Assembly: GCF_042477335.2 (NCBI RefSeq)
Contig: NC_091249.1
Location: 51,320,001-51,384,000 of the forward strand
Direction of reading: 5' to 3'
From: Ovis canadensis
Taxonomy: Eukaryota > Chordata > Mammalia > Artiodactyla > Bovidae
DNA: 64,000 nucleotides
Part shown: positions 45,690-58,144 of the stretch, one piece after another
Position numbering within the stretch: position 1 is the stretch's first letter
Layout of the letters: every line of letters starts with the position of its first letter
Position numbers and translations under genes: made by a program
The notes under the pieces: model-generated
What the model was told of the DNA's origin: nothing
The model's database searches: none
Seen by the model: only the letters and a program-made list of their open reading frames with translations

Positions 45690-46259
45690 CGTTTCCCTAG
45701 TCTAAAATGAATAGCAAGTAATAAATCATTAGCAAAAAAAATAAGGTGAGAAATGTACATTAAAGTGATATAAAACATAACCACATTTATTTGAGTCTAT
45801 TCCAATATCAAACAGCAAAGTTCAGCAATACAAAATTGCAGTTACTTTTGCACCAGCTTAATATGCCCTCTATTCTCGGATGAATGAAAGTTGAGTTTTG
45901 TCAGATGCTTTCTCTGCATCTGTTGAAATGAGGTTGAAATGGTTTTTGTTTTTTCTTTTGTTGATGTGATATGTAACAGTTACTGATTGGTATATGTTGA
46001 ACTATCCTTGTGACCCTGAGATGAATCCAGCTTCATCATGGTGTATGATCTTTTTTATTTTTGTAGCCTTTTATTTTTTCTTTTAGTTTTTTAAAAATAT
46101 ATGTTATTTTATTGAAGTATAGTTGACTTACAGTGTTTCAGGTGCACGACAGGGTGATTCAGTTATACACATATATTATTTTTGAAATTATTTTCTATTA
46201 TAGCTTATTACAAGATACTTCAATTCCCTGTGCTATACAATAAGCCTTTGTTGCTTGTT

Positions 46260-46844
46260 GCATATCTGTTTTTTTCCCCTCCAGTAGGATTTATTTAACA
46301 ATCATATATAATTGGAAATATGGAAAATTACAGCAGAATAAAAACACAGGAATTGTAGCTTGTCATGTTAAAAATTAAATAAAGGAAATACTGCTTAAAT
46401 AAAAAGGCCTATGAAATTGTTAGATATATGTTGGGTAGCTGAAGGTACAATGCTAAGCAAAACATTTAAGGTTCAGGAGTCAAATTTATCCATCCTTCTC
46501 TTCAGGATGGATTCAACACTATGTTCGCAAGAAGGGGTGGGCACCGCTATCCTCCCTTTGCTGCTGCTGCTGCTAAGTCGCTTCAGTTGTCTCCGACTCT
46601 CTGCGACCCTATGGACGGCAGCCCACCAGGCTCCCCCGTCCCTGGGATTCTCCAGGCAAGAACACTGGAATGGGTTGCCATTTCCTTCTCCAATGCATGA
46701 AAGTGAAAGTGAAGTTGCTCAGTCATGTCCGACTCTTCGCGACCCCATGGACTGCAGCCTACCAGGCTCCTCCGTCCATGGGATTTTCCAGGCAAGAGTA
46801 TTGGAGTGGGGTGCCATTGCCTTCTCTGTGCATATCTGTTTTTT
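46260..46844 (-). mobile_element. Chimeric retrocopy: Bov-A2 joined to a polyadenylated 3' UTR
   Basis: Perfect GCATATCTGTTTTTT copies at 46,260-46,274 and 46,830-46,844 enclose one unit. On the minus strand it reads Bov-A2 from its exact head (46,829 to about 46,560), then about 280 bases of non-repeat sequence, a TTAAATAAATCC polyadenylation signal near 46,290, and an A tail (46,271-46,275). The duplication starts with A6 on that strand, a typical L1 endonuclease site. The donor gene of the 3' segment is not recognised. Confidence 0.8.
46560..46829 (-). mobile_element. Bov-A2 part of the chimera
   Basis: Reversed Bov-A2: GCTGCTGCTGCTGCTAAGTCG at the left, second unit from about 46,700, and head TGCCATTGCCTTCTCTG at the right. 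Confidence 0.93.
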
Positions 46845-47380
46845 AAATTAGGAATTTAACATTCTATTCCTAGTCAAACAAGTGGAATCAAAATGTCATA
46901 ACTTTTTAGGCAAAAATTAAGTTTTCTAAAATTTTTATATTATACATTTTATTTATGTATATTATACAAAAGCTTTTCTACTACGCTAATAAAGGCTTGA
47001 GAAAGAATATCAAAAAAAGAGATGGAGAAATTGGAAAATATAAACTAAATGAAATGGAAACATTGAGTATGAAATAGAGTGAAACAAACTAGATAAAGTA
47101 ATAAAAGATCATCATATAGTCCTGTTTTTTTATATAATAATTTATTTTGCTTTAATGGTTTCTATTACCTTATAAATGGCAAAAGTCTCAACAATATTAG
47201 AACAGGTAAAAGAAATGAGCTAAGCTGCTGTAAAGGATCATGAAGACTATTTAAAGATCCACACATCAGAAAATCTGATGTCACATCAATCCCCATCACT
47301 GAAATAATTTAAGCTGTAACAACGAAATGTAATGCCATGAACTACGTACACAAATGAGTCTTATTTTATAGTAGCCCTTT
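46845..47380. other. Non-L1 AT-rich DNA inside the L1 interval
   Basis: About 540 bases with no recognisable L1, SINE or gene content. Its origin is unexplained. Confidence 0.4.
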
Positions 47381-47470
47381 GTGTGTACTAAGTCCCTTCA
47401 GTCATGCCTGACTCTGTGCAACCCCAAGGACTGTAGCCTGTCAGCCTCTCTGTCCATGGGATTCACCCTA
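47381..47470 (-). mobile_element. BovA fragment
   Basis: Reversed partial unit (ACTAAGTCCCTTCAGTCATG to TCTGTCCATGGGATTC). Confidence 0.8.
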
Positions 47471-47536
47471 CTTGTACATTAACTGGATGATAACCCACCA
47501 ACCTTGCACTTCCAAGTAAAAGTGGTTAATAGGTTA

Positions 47537-47648
47537 GAGCTTCCTTGGTGGCTCAGATGGTAAAGAATCTGCCCACAATACAGGAGACCCAGGTTCAGTC
47601 CGTGGGCTGGGAAGATCCCCTGGAAAAGGAAATGGCAACCCACAGTCC
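47537..47648 (+). mobile_element. Bov-tA head fragment
   Basis: Sense head AGAGCTTCCTTGGTGGCTC through GGTTCAGTCCGTGGGC to AATGGCAACCCACAG. The BovA 3' half is missing. Confidence 0.85.
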
Positions 47649-47651
47649 AGT

Positions 47652-47780
47652 TGTTTTTAAACCTGACTGCCCATTAGAAACATATCTGGAGCTCTGGAGG
47701 GAATAAAGCAATACCTGGGCATTTGTGTTTTTCAAAAATTGGAAGATAATTCTGATATGCATCTGAATTTTAAAAAGTGA
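47652..47780. repeat. MER5-like (hAT-Charlie) remnant
   Basis: CCAGTTGTTTTTAAACCTGAC, then CATTAGAAACATATCTGGAG and ATTCTGATATGCATCTGAA match the layout of MER5-type non-autonomous DNA transposons. These are much older than ruminant L1s. Confidence 0.5.
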
Positions 47781-47841
47781 TTACAGGTTTTTATATTAAA
47801 TGGTAGTTTTGGTGATAGAGAATTCTATAATTTTTCTTTTG

Positions 47842-48532
<691 letters not shown>

Positions 48533-48739
48533 GCAATAGTATTAAGTGAGTAATAGTTACACAATCACAATAGTAAAAGATGTTCATCAGTTTTCTCAAT
48601 CAATAGCCAGACAAAAATAAAAGATAATTATAGTTGCAAGCCATAATGGGAACATTAACTTAATAACATAAAATAATTAGATACAACTTGAGGGCGGGGG
48701 GTGGGGGAGTCAAGCAGATGTGATAAGTGAAAGTAAGTA
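48533..48739. other. Non-L1 DNA inside the L1 interval
   Basis: About 200 AT-rich bases with a G-rich spot near 48,691-48,709. No assignment. Confidence 0.4.
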
Positions 48740-49495
48740 CATGCACACATTTTCATCTGCTCAGCCAGTCTGCATATTTTGATTGGTGCATTTAATCCAT
48801 TTACATTTAAGTTAATTACTGATATGTATGATGTTACTGTTTTCTTAATTGTTTTGGGTTTGTTTTCTGTAGGTCCTTCTCTTGTGTTTCCTGCCTAGAG
48901 AAGCTCTTTTAGTATTTGTTGTAAAGCTGGTTTGGTGGTGCTGAATTCTCTTAATTTTTGATTGTCTGAAAAGCTTTTGATTTTTCACATCAAATCTGAA
49001 GAAGAGTCTTGCTGGATAGAGGATTCTTGGTTTTATCTTTGTCTTTAATTTTTGTCAGTTTGATTACTGTGTGTGTTCCTCCTTGGGTTTATCCTTCCTG
49101 GGACTCTGTGCTTCTTGGACTTCCTTCATTCACTGTTTCCTTTCCCATGTTAGGAAAGTTTTCAGCTCTTATCTCTTGAAATATTTTCTCAGGTCCTTTC
49201 TGTCTCTCTTCTCCTGGGAACCCTGTAATGCAAATGTTCATGCATTTAATGTTGTCCCAGAGGTTTCTTAGGTTGTCTTCATTTCTCTTCATTGTGTTTT
49301 CTATATTCTGTTCTGTGGCAGTGATTTCCACCCTTCTGTCCTCCAGATCATTTATCCATTCTCCTGCCTCAGTTATTCTGCCATGGATTCCGTCTAGTGT
49401 ATTATTCATCTCTGTTTGTTCTTTAGTTCTTCTAGGTCTTAAGTAAGCATTTCTTCTCCATTGTTTCCCAACATCGTGGATCATCGTCACTGTCT
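48740..49495 (-). pseudogene. L1 ORF1 and start of ORF2 remnants
   Basis: An open piece at 49,089-49,490 reads EMNNTLDGIHGRITEAGEW, INDLEDRRVEI, NEDNLRNLWDNIKCMNICI and GFPGEERQKGPEKIFQEI. These are the coiled-coil end and RRM-like start of the L1 ORF1 RNA-binding protein. Further left, the ORF1 C-terminus and an ORF2 N-terminal endonuclease start (LNVNGLNAPI-like) are recognisable but broken. Confidence 0.85.
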
Positions 49496-50484
49496 TTATT
49501 CTGAATTCTTCTTCTTGAAGGTTGCCTATCTCCAGTTAGTTGTTTTTTGGAGTTTTATCTTGTCCCTTCATCTGGGACGTAACTTTCTGTTTTTCATCAT
49601 GATTAGTTTTCTGTAGTCTAATTTTCTGTAAGAAAAATAAAAATATGGTTTTTCCTGTGGGACTGTGCTTATTCTTGCTTCTTCTGTCTGCCCTCTGATG
49701 GATAAGGCTAAGAGACTTGTGTAAGCTTCCTGATGGGAGGGATGGGTGATGGGAAAAACTCTGGTGCAAAGAACCTTACTCAGTAAAGCTTTAATACCAT
49801 TATCTGCTGATGGGTGGGATTGCTGATGGTTAGTTGTTTGGCCTGAGGCAACTCAGCCCTGGGCTCTATGGTAGGATTAACTGGTGAACTCCAAGAGGGG
49901 GACCTTCCTGGCCTAATGCTGCCAGCGTCCCCGTCCCTGTGGTGAGCCCCTGCTGACCCACACTCCACAGGAGACACTCCAGCACTAGCAGGTATTTTTG
50001 GTTCAGTCTCCTGTGGGGTCACTGCTCCTTTTCTCTGGGTCTTGGTGTGCAGAAGACCTTGTTGGTGTGCTCCAAGACCGGAGTCTCTGTTTCCCCCAGT
50101 CCTGTGGAAGTCCTATAATCAAATCCCGCTGTCCTTCAAAGCCAGATTCCATGGGGGTTCCCAGTCCCTTTGTCGGATCCCCAGGTTGGGAAGTCTGATG
50201 TGAGGTTCAGAACCTTCACAGCAGTTGGATAACTTTGCTATTACTGTTCTCCCGTTTGTTCATCACCCATCCGGTGGGTATGGGATTTGATTTTATTGTG
50301 ATGGTGCCCCTCCTACAATATCACTGTGGCATCATCTTTGTCTTTGGACAAGGGGTATCTTTTTTTGGTGGGTTCCAGCATCCTCCTGTCGAGGAGGAGC
50401 TAGTTGCAATTTTGCAATTTTGGTGTTTTCACAGGAGATGAGCTCATGTCCTTCTATCCCGCCATCTTGAATCGGAAGTCCATA
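49496..50484 (-). mobile_element. L1 5' UTR
   Basis: A moderately GC-rich 1-kb block that, on the minus strand, begins GACTTCCGATTCAAGATGG and leads into ORF1. This is the internal promoter region of a ruminant L1 reaching its true 5' end. Confidence 0.75.
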
Positions 50485-51957
50485 GTGTATGATCTTTTCA
50501 AGGTGTTGTTAAATTCAGTTTGCTAGTATTTTACTGAGAATTGTGCATTAATATTCATCAAAGATATTGGCCTGTGCATTTCTTTTTTGGTAGTGTCTTT
50601 GTCTAGTTTTAGTAACAGGGTTAGGGTGGCCTCATAGAATGTCTGGGAGTTTTCCCTCTTAAGTCTTTTGGAAGAGGTTTGAGAAGAATTGGTATAAGTT
50701 CTTTGTATGTTTGGTAGAATTGAACTGTGAAAGCCATTTGATTCTGTACTGTTGTTTGTAGAGAGGTTTTAAAATGTTTTTAAAACTACTGATTCTATTT
50801 CACTTCTAGTGATTGGTCTGTTTAAATTATGTGTATCTTCTTGATTTGGTTTTGTGGGTTGTATGTTTCTAGAAACTTACAGGTTGTTGAATTTTTTTCA
50901 CAAATAATTGTTCATAGTGTTCTCTTATGACCTTTTGCATTTCTTCAGTATCAATTGCTGTTTTTCTTTTTTCATTTCTTATTTTATTTGTGTCCTCTCT
51001 TGGTGAGCCTGGCTAGAGGTTTGTCAACTTTGTTTACCCTTTCAAAGAACTAGGTATTAGCTTTATTGATTTCTTTCCCCGCTATTGTTTTAAAAATCTC
51101 TTTCATTTCCTACCTGATCTTTATTATCTCTTTTCTTTCTATTGACTTTTAGGTTTTATTTGTTGGTTCTTTGTTCTGATTCTTTTAGATGGAGCTTACG
51201 TTGTTTATTTGATATTTTTCTTGTTTTTGAGGAAGGCCTGTATTACTGTGAACTTCTCTCTTAAGAACTGCTTTTGCTACATCCCATAGTTGTGTTGCTG
51301 TGTTTTCATTTTCATTTATCTCAAAGTATTTTTTAAAAATTTCTCTTTGATTTCATTTTTGACCCATTAGTTTTGTAGGAACATGTTGGTTAGTCTCCAT
51401 GTAATCTTTTTTTTTTTCTGTGATTGATTTGTACTTTTTATGCCGTTATGGTCAGAGAAGATGCTTGAAATAATTTCTGTATTCTTAAATTTGTTGAGGC
51501 TTGTTTTGTGCTATAGAGAATGTTCAATATGTACTTGAACGTGTATTCTGGTGGGTGGTTTTTTTTTTTTTTTGGATGTAATTTGCTGAAAATATCAAGT
51601 AAGTCTAACTGTTACATTGTATCATTTAGGATCTCTGTTGTCTTATTGATTTTCTGTCCAGAAGATCCATCCATTGATATAAGTGGGGCATTAAAGTATC
51701 CTAATATTATATTCCCATCACTTTCTTTCTCTGTTACTATTTGTTTAACATGTTTGGGTGTTCGTGTATTGGACGCATGCTGATGGGTGTAATACCCTCT
51801 CCTTGTGTTGATCCTTCTATCATTTTCTTTATGGCCTTTGTTGTATCTGATATGAATATCACCACCCCTGCTTTGTTGTCATGTGTTCCATTTTTCCCAC
51901 CCCTCTCTTTCAGTCTGTGTGTTTTCTTTGCCCTAAAGTGGGTCTCTCTCTCCCCTC

Positions 51958-52048
51958 TTTCTGGCTGCACTAGTGGCTTGTGGGACCTTAGTTTCCTGAC
52001 CAGGGATCAAACTTGTGCCCATGGCAGAGTTCCAGCCACTGGACTGCT
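51958..52048 (-). mobile_element. tRNA-Glu-type SINE fragment
   Basis: Reversed copy (TTTCTGGCTGCACTAGTGGC, CCTGACCAGGGATCAAAC, AGCCACTGGACTGC) within the old L1. Confidence 0.8.
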
Positions 52049-53084
52049 TTTCCCTACTCCATATCTTTTGATTGGAGCATTTAGTTCATTGACATTTAAA
52101 GTAATTATTGATAGATATGTTTTTATTGCCATCTTAATCCTTGTTTTACTTTTAAGTTCATATTTCTTTTCTGTCCTTTCCTTTTTCCTTTTCTGGTTTG
52201 ATGATTTTCTTTTGTTATGCTTGTGCTCTCTTTTTGTTTTTTTTGTGAGTCTATTGTATGTTTTTGATTTGTGGTTTCAAGTATGTTAACCCATTACTAT
52301 GATATTTCTTTGCTTTAGACTAATAAGTCATATAGGCTGAAACACATTCCTAAAAAAAAAATCTTTTTTATTTATTTTTTTTACTCTCATCCACATTTTC
52401 TGATTTTGATGTCCTCTTTTACATCTTTGTGTTTATTCTTTTGCTGTTCTTTTTTGTTGTTGTTGTTCATGTTGGTTGTAACTTTCAGAAAATTTTATTT
52501 TTTCTTTTAATTTGTATACTGGCTTATTTAAGTGATTTACTTGAGAATTGTGATTTTCTCTTTATTATAGTTGCTTGTTTTTTTTTTCCTTTTTTATTTA
52601 GAGAAGACTTCAATATTTGTTTCAGAATAGGTTTAGTATTGTATTCTTTCCGTTTTTGCTTGTGTGAGAAATTCTTTCTCTCTTCTTATATTGTAAATGA
52701 TAATCTTGCTGGGTAGAGTATTCTAGGTTGCAAATTTCTCCCTATCCGTACCTTGATTGTATCTTGCCACTTCTGGCCCCTGCAGCATTTTTGTAGAGAA
52801 TCAGCTGATAGCCTTACAGGGTTTCTCTTGCAGGTAACTTGTTTTCCTCTTGCTGCCTTGGAGAAGAATCCATACTCACTTTAGCTTTTGTTATTTTAAT
52901 TATAATATGTCTTGGTATAGGTCTGTTTTGGATTCAACTTTTTTGGGACCCGCTATGCTTCCTTACCTGGATTATCTGTTTCTTTCGTGAGGTTTGGGAA
53001 GTGTTTAGCTATAATTTCTTCAAATACATTTTTGATTTGTTTCTTCTCTTTCTGGAATCCCTATTATGTGTAGATTGGCACACT

Positions 53085-53111
53085 ATATTATATATATATA
53101 TATATATATCC
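53085..53111. repeat. (TA)n microsatellite
   Basis: About a dozen TA units within L1 text, followed by a diverged TATATATCCCATA repeat. Confidence 0.85.
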
Positions 53112-53819
53112 CATACATGTACTATATATATCCCATAGGTTTCTTGTATTGCTTTCAGTTTTCTTTTTTCCATTTGGCTTTCTGCCTGATATTCTGATTG
53201 GATAATTTCCATTATTCTGTCTTCCAGATCACATATTCATTCTTCTGTATTATTCAATCTGCTATTTATTGCCTGTAGCTTGGGTTTTGTCTCAGCAAAT
53301 GAGTTTCCTAATTTTTCTTGGCTTCCCTTTCTAGTTTCTAGTTTCTTTTTACAGTAGTCCACATTTCTATTGATAGCCTTTCTTAATTCCTTGATTATTT
53401 TCATTGCCTCCTTTTTGAACTTGGTGTCTGTTAAACTGAAGAGATTTGTTTCATGGTTTGTTCTTTCAGGGGAATTCTCTTGATCTTTTAATTGGTAGTG
53501 GTTACTTTGCTTTTCTATTTTATTTAGATTTCTTACTCTATGAGTTTAAGAAAAACAGTTTTCTGCTGTGGTCTTTGAGGGGTCTTGTTATGTGGGAGCA
53601 TCCCTTGTAGTCTCCAAGGTTTAACATTTTTGGTGTGAGGGCTGTTTTTAGTATGGATGCCTGCTACCTCTTTCCTCAGTGTGTGCTGACTTTTATCCCC
53701 TTGATAAAGGGGTGTACCTGGTGTGACCAGAGCCTGCACTGGAAGCTGAGCGTGGCCACCTCTTTGCTCTGTGGTTGTCATAGCCCTGTTATGGGCAGAG
53801 TCTGCTCCTTAGTTGTAGG

Positions 53820-54135
53820 AGTGAAAGCGAAAGTCACTTAGTCGTGTCCGACTCTTTGCGACCACCTGGACTATATAGTCCATGGAATTCTCCAGGCCAG
53901 AATACTGGAGTGGGTAGCCTTTTCCTTCTCTGGGGGATCTTCCCAACCCAGGGATCAAATCCAGGTCTCCTGCATTGCAGGCAGATTCTTTACCATCTGA
54001 GCCACAGGAAGCCCAGGAATACTGAAGTGGGTAGCCTATCCCTTCTCCAGCAGATTTTCCCAACCCAGGAATTGACCGGGGTCTCCTGCATTGCAGGCGA
54101 ATTCTTTACCAACTAAGCTATCAGGGAAGCCCATA
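53820..54135 (-). mobile_element. Bov-tA SINE with a duplicated head
   Basis: A full reversed Bov-tA (53,820-54,015, AGTGAAAGCGAAAGTCACTT to GAGCCACAGGAAGCCC) is followed at once by a second partial one (54,016-54,135). The second starts in the BovA unit (AGGAATACTGAAGTGGGTAG) and ends with another head, AACTAAGCTATCAGGGAAGCC. Confidence 0.88.
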
Positions 54136-54858
54136 GTTGTAGGAGTAGAAGCCCTCAGTTTCTGAGCTGTGGTGTGAGGTAGATGGGATTGGAGCATTCC
54201 CATCAGTAGAGGAGCCACTGAGTCCACTGCTGGAGCTGTCCACTGGGGAGTGTGCTTTGTGATGTCGCCTAAAACCTATTGTGTAAGCTCACAAAGTACA
54301 CTGTTGCTGGCACTGTCCTCATCCCTGGTCAGCTGTGGGAATGCTGGTTTTAGGCCCTGGTGTCCCTCAGGCACTGCATTTACAAAACTACCGGTGCGTA
54401 TCCACCAGTTCAGATCCAATGAAGTCTGGTACCAGGACCAGATAATTACAGTGTGGGAACTATGGAAGCAGCTCAGACCCTGGCCCAGCCTCCATGTGCA
54501 TATTCCCACACAGCCCACAACTTCTAAGGCCAGACCTGTCCCAGCCTTGGGGGCACCCATCGTCTACTTGGATGTCCCACAGGTACTGAGTATTAAAAGC
54601 TGGCAGCCTCAGCCCTTTTCTTGATTAATCTTTTGCTTGATCGTTGCAGACCTTTTTAGTTGTTCAAGATGGTTGTGTAGTTGTTTGTGGGAGTTTTTCT
54701 TTCTCCTGTTGAGTTATTATTTTTGTGGAGGGACTGGCCTTTAAATGTTGCCTATTCCTTCATTTCTTCTGATGTCAGTCTAGACACATTTGACTGTTAA
54801 AGCCTTTGTGCAAAGTATTTTGGGAGTTTATTTTTTGTATTCATTGTTGGGCCTTATT

Positions 54859-54970
54859 TTTCTCTTTCTGGCAACACCTCACTTCATGTGGGATCCTAGC
54901 AGGGATCACACCTGTACCCCTTGCGGTGGAAGTGGGGAGTCTTACCCACTGGACCCCTGGAGAAGTCCCC
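54859..54970 (-). mobile_element. tRNA-Glu-type SINE, internally deleted
   Basis: Reversed copy (CTCTTTCTGGCAACACCTC to CCCTGGAGAAGTCCCC) lacking part of the usual CCCTGACCAGGG head. Confidence 0.75.
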
Positions 54971-54974
54971 AGAC

Positions 54975-57600
54975 CTTGCTTTTATTAGGGAGAATCAAGT
55001 AAGAACGGGATCTGGTGAGGAAGTTAAACTGCTAGATAGTAGTTTAGGCTCTGTGTGTAATTTGTAATTAATATGAAAGCGTTTAATCATGTGCTATGTA
55101 GAGTTGACTTGTTAGTAGCCTTTTATAAACTACAGATAAATCTATCTATCACCTGTGTTTGTAACAGCCCACCAGCCACGAATAGTTTTTTTGTTTTTGA
55201 ATGGGATCAAATCAAATAAAAAAATATTATGTAACATGTTAAAATGATACAAAATTAAAATTTCAGTAACCGAAAAGTTCTGTTGAAACATGGGTCTTTT
55301 ATGTGCTGTCTGTGGCTACTTTTGTGCTGTAATGGAAGAATTGAGTAGTTGGGAAAAAGATTGTATGAAATATTTACTATTTGGACATTAACAGAAAAAG
55401 TTATCATTCCCCTGTGTAAGTTATCCTGAGAACTACTTTAAATGGTCTTGTAAGGAGCATAATTGTTTATAGATTCTGGTGTGTTATGTCAAAATATTGT
55501 TCATAAACACATCTCATATTTTATGTTTTAATGAATTAAAATAGTAACTCATTAGTTAAATAACTATAAGTACAGCTTTTCCGGTTAATGGGAAGATGTT
55601 TCTAGGTAGTCTGATACTCATGTTGTTACTTGGTTAGCATTTCTTCCTACTCTCTTAATACTCTTCCTTGGTTTTCAGAAAGGTGGATAAAAAGTTCTGT
55701 GTTCCCATAATACTGTTACAGCATTTCTCATATATGTTTTGCTTATTGTTCTGTCCTATATCCCCCCAGTAAACTCACAACTTCAAGCTTGGGATTGTGT
55801 TGTCTTTATTTTGTACCTTTGAGTCCTGCTACAGTTTCTCATAAGTAGGTAAGCAACAAATATTTTTAGGAGGAAAGAATGAATATTCTGTTAGAGGAAT
55901 ATCTAAGTCATTTCTCGTTCTTGATCCTCAGAGAGGAAAGAGATTAAACCTAGATGTATATTTTAGAGGTGTAAATTAAAATAAGTAGGGTTTTGCCAGA
56001 GACTGAATCAGTTGTAGGAAATTATTATACATTCAAAGTACTACTGGTCAAAACTGTTACTATCTTTTAACTCACCAGAGTATAGATTGTACATATTTAT
56101 TACTTCAGTGATTTTGTTTTGGGGCTGTGTCATCAACTACGTGATCACAAAAGACGAGGGTTAATTTTTCTGTGGTTAGTAGAAAGATAATTTGAATTGC
56201 ATTTACGTTATTGGAAGTAATAAATAGTATTTAAAGTCTTATTCAGAGGTTATTCTTGGAAGGGCAAATAATGTTAAAGCTTTGTCTATGATATGTAGTA
56301 TATTATTTAAACCACATGGAAAAGGATATTTTGTATGTCACTTAGAATAATAATACACAAGGTAAAATTCTAAAAAATCTCTAGAATGGCAAGTGATACA
56401 TCCTGTCTGCATTTTACAATAAAGCTTATTTGTGATGTGAACATTCAAATTAGAAAATTCTACCTTTTCTTCATTTTAGTGTCTTCAAACAGTGTTTAGA
56501 AATTGAAGTGTTAAAAACTAAATTGTTCTTTTAGATTTTATGATTGTAAATTCTGAATACTGTCTACATACTGAAATGTTTAAAATAGGTTTTGTCATTA
56601 CTTTTCCTGATTAGTACAGTATAAATCTAAAAGGATTGTGTTGGAAGAGTTTATAATAACTTAGAAAAATTAAAAAAAAATTTTTGGTTTTCAAAAATCC
56701 CCCTCTGGTGATATGCTCAGGTTTTTCTTTTAACTCTAGATCTTAGTTCAGAGTCCAAGCCCAGACTTTTTGCGGAGAGCAAGATGGTAGATACCCAAAC
56801 TTTGGGAATCAGTCAGAATTGAGCTCAGCAATTAATGATGTCCTGTTGGAAATTTTCTGTTTTGGGTTTCTCAGTAGTAAATGGAGGTTAATACCCCACC
56901 TATTAGCATTTTTTATGATTCCCTATATTACATGTAAAAGGTCTTGGCACATGGTTGAAGGTTTTCAGAAATGTTTTTTCCTCTAAACCTAAGATTCAAG
57001 TTGGTCCCAGTTTCTAAAGGGTGAAAGTTTTTCTTTAAGGATTCAAATACTGATCCACAAACATTGGGTTCTCAAACTATGTGGGTCACCGATTAGCTCA
57101 GCATATTTAAATCTAGCTTCAGTAGATTTAAGATCTGTGGGCTCTTCATCATTTGAGTTGGTGTTTGATCCTATTTGTTCACCAGAAACTTCAGATACAT
57201 CATTTTCATAAATGCAACAGGTTTAGCATTGAGAATCTATGTGGATAAACTGTGAAACTTGTTTTCTGGTTCCTTCCTGTTTGTATCAGGGTCCTCTTAG
57301 CACATGCTGTAGCTTTCTTTTCTCAACAGCTCTTTGTATTTTTATTTCTTCTTCTGTGTGGGAATCAAACCATACACCACTGAAGGGGATTAGTTAAATT
57401 TCTGGAATATTCCAAGTAGACTACTGGCAGCCAAAGGAGAAAATGCCCATTGGCTGTGGTTTTTAAATGAATGTGACACTTCAGCAGGTACTTTGTACCT
57501 CTGTGCATGCAGCTGTTGTTTTCCCACTTACATGTAAGTAGGACTTAAAGCTGCAGGGAGTGAAATGAAAGATAGAAACTTTTACAATATCTCAATAAGT
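54975..57600 (+). other. Repeat-poor intron block, no gene seen
   Basis: About 2.6 kb of AT-rich DNA in which I recognise no SINE, L1, MIR or simple repeat. No open frame of note occurs either. It stands out against the dense L1 accumulation on its left. Function unknown. Confidence 0.5.
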
Positions 57601-57607
57601 TATTTTT

Positions 57608-57705
57608 TTTAATCTTTCATTTATTCAATCATTATTCAACAAATACTGAGCATTAACAATGTGCCAGACACTGTTTTAAGTACTGGGAATATAGTGACCC
57701 TCCTT
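57608..57705 (+). repeat. Ancient L2/MIR-type fragment
   Basis: TTTCATTTATTCAATCATTA, then AATGTGCCAGACACTG and AGTACTGGGAATATAGTGA: the same family phrase as at 3,475. Confidence 0.45.
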
Positions 57706-57793
57706 TGAGTACTGTGGGGAAGGCTAACATTAAACTGGATACTCCGCAATACTTATGTAACTACAGTTAAATTGAGGATTAGGAAGAGAAGTA

Positions 57794-57940
57794 GGGAATT
57801 CCCTGGCAGTCCAGGGGTTCAGACTCTGCTATCACTCCCAGGGGCCTGGGTTTGATCCTTAATCCAGGAACTAAGATCCTACAAGCCATACTGTGCAACC
57901 CACCTCCCAGCACCACCTCCGCCCCCACAAAGAAATAAAG
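57794..57940 (+). mobile_element. tRNA-Glu-type SINE
   Basis: Sense copy: GGGAATTCCCTGGCAGTCC, GGGTTTGATCCTTAATCC, then AAGCCATACTGTGCAACCC and a C/A-rich tail. Confidence 0.87.
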
Positions 57941-58144
57941 GGGGAGGGGGAGAGGAAAAGTATAGGGAACTTGGAGCTTGCATCCCAAGTGCTTAGTTAG
58001 GGAGTTTTCCCTAAGAATGTGGAGACTGGGAATCCAAAGATTAAGTAAGAGTTAACTGGGACATAAAAGGGATTGGGAGGGTAGTGGTGAGAGTGGGAGA
58101 AATGAATTTTCTTTTTCTTTGAATGTGTTAGTATCTTTTTTCTT

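Larger units (their letters stand above)
43928..45861 (-). mobile_element. Mariner DNA transposon with both inverted repeats
   Basis: The left end TTAGGTTGGTGAAAAAGTAA and right end (reverse complement TTAAGCTGGTGCAAAAGTAA) are matching terminal inverted repeats. TA dinucleotides at 43,926-43,927 and 45,862-45,863 are the expected target duplication. The ends and transposase resemble the Hsmar1/SETMAR-related mariner clade. It sits inside L1 ORF2, so it transposed after that L1. Two BovA units later landed in it. Confidence 0.92.

Noticed and set aside
49089..49490. 133-codon open frame as a novel coiled-coil protein
   Set aside because: The text (NLRNLWDNIK, GFPGEERQKG) is L1 ORF1, inside an L1 with 5' UTR and target duplication.
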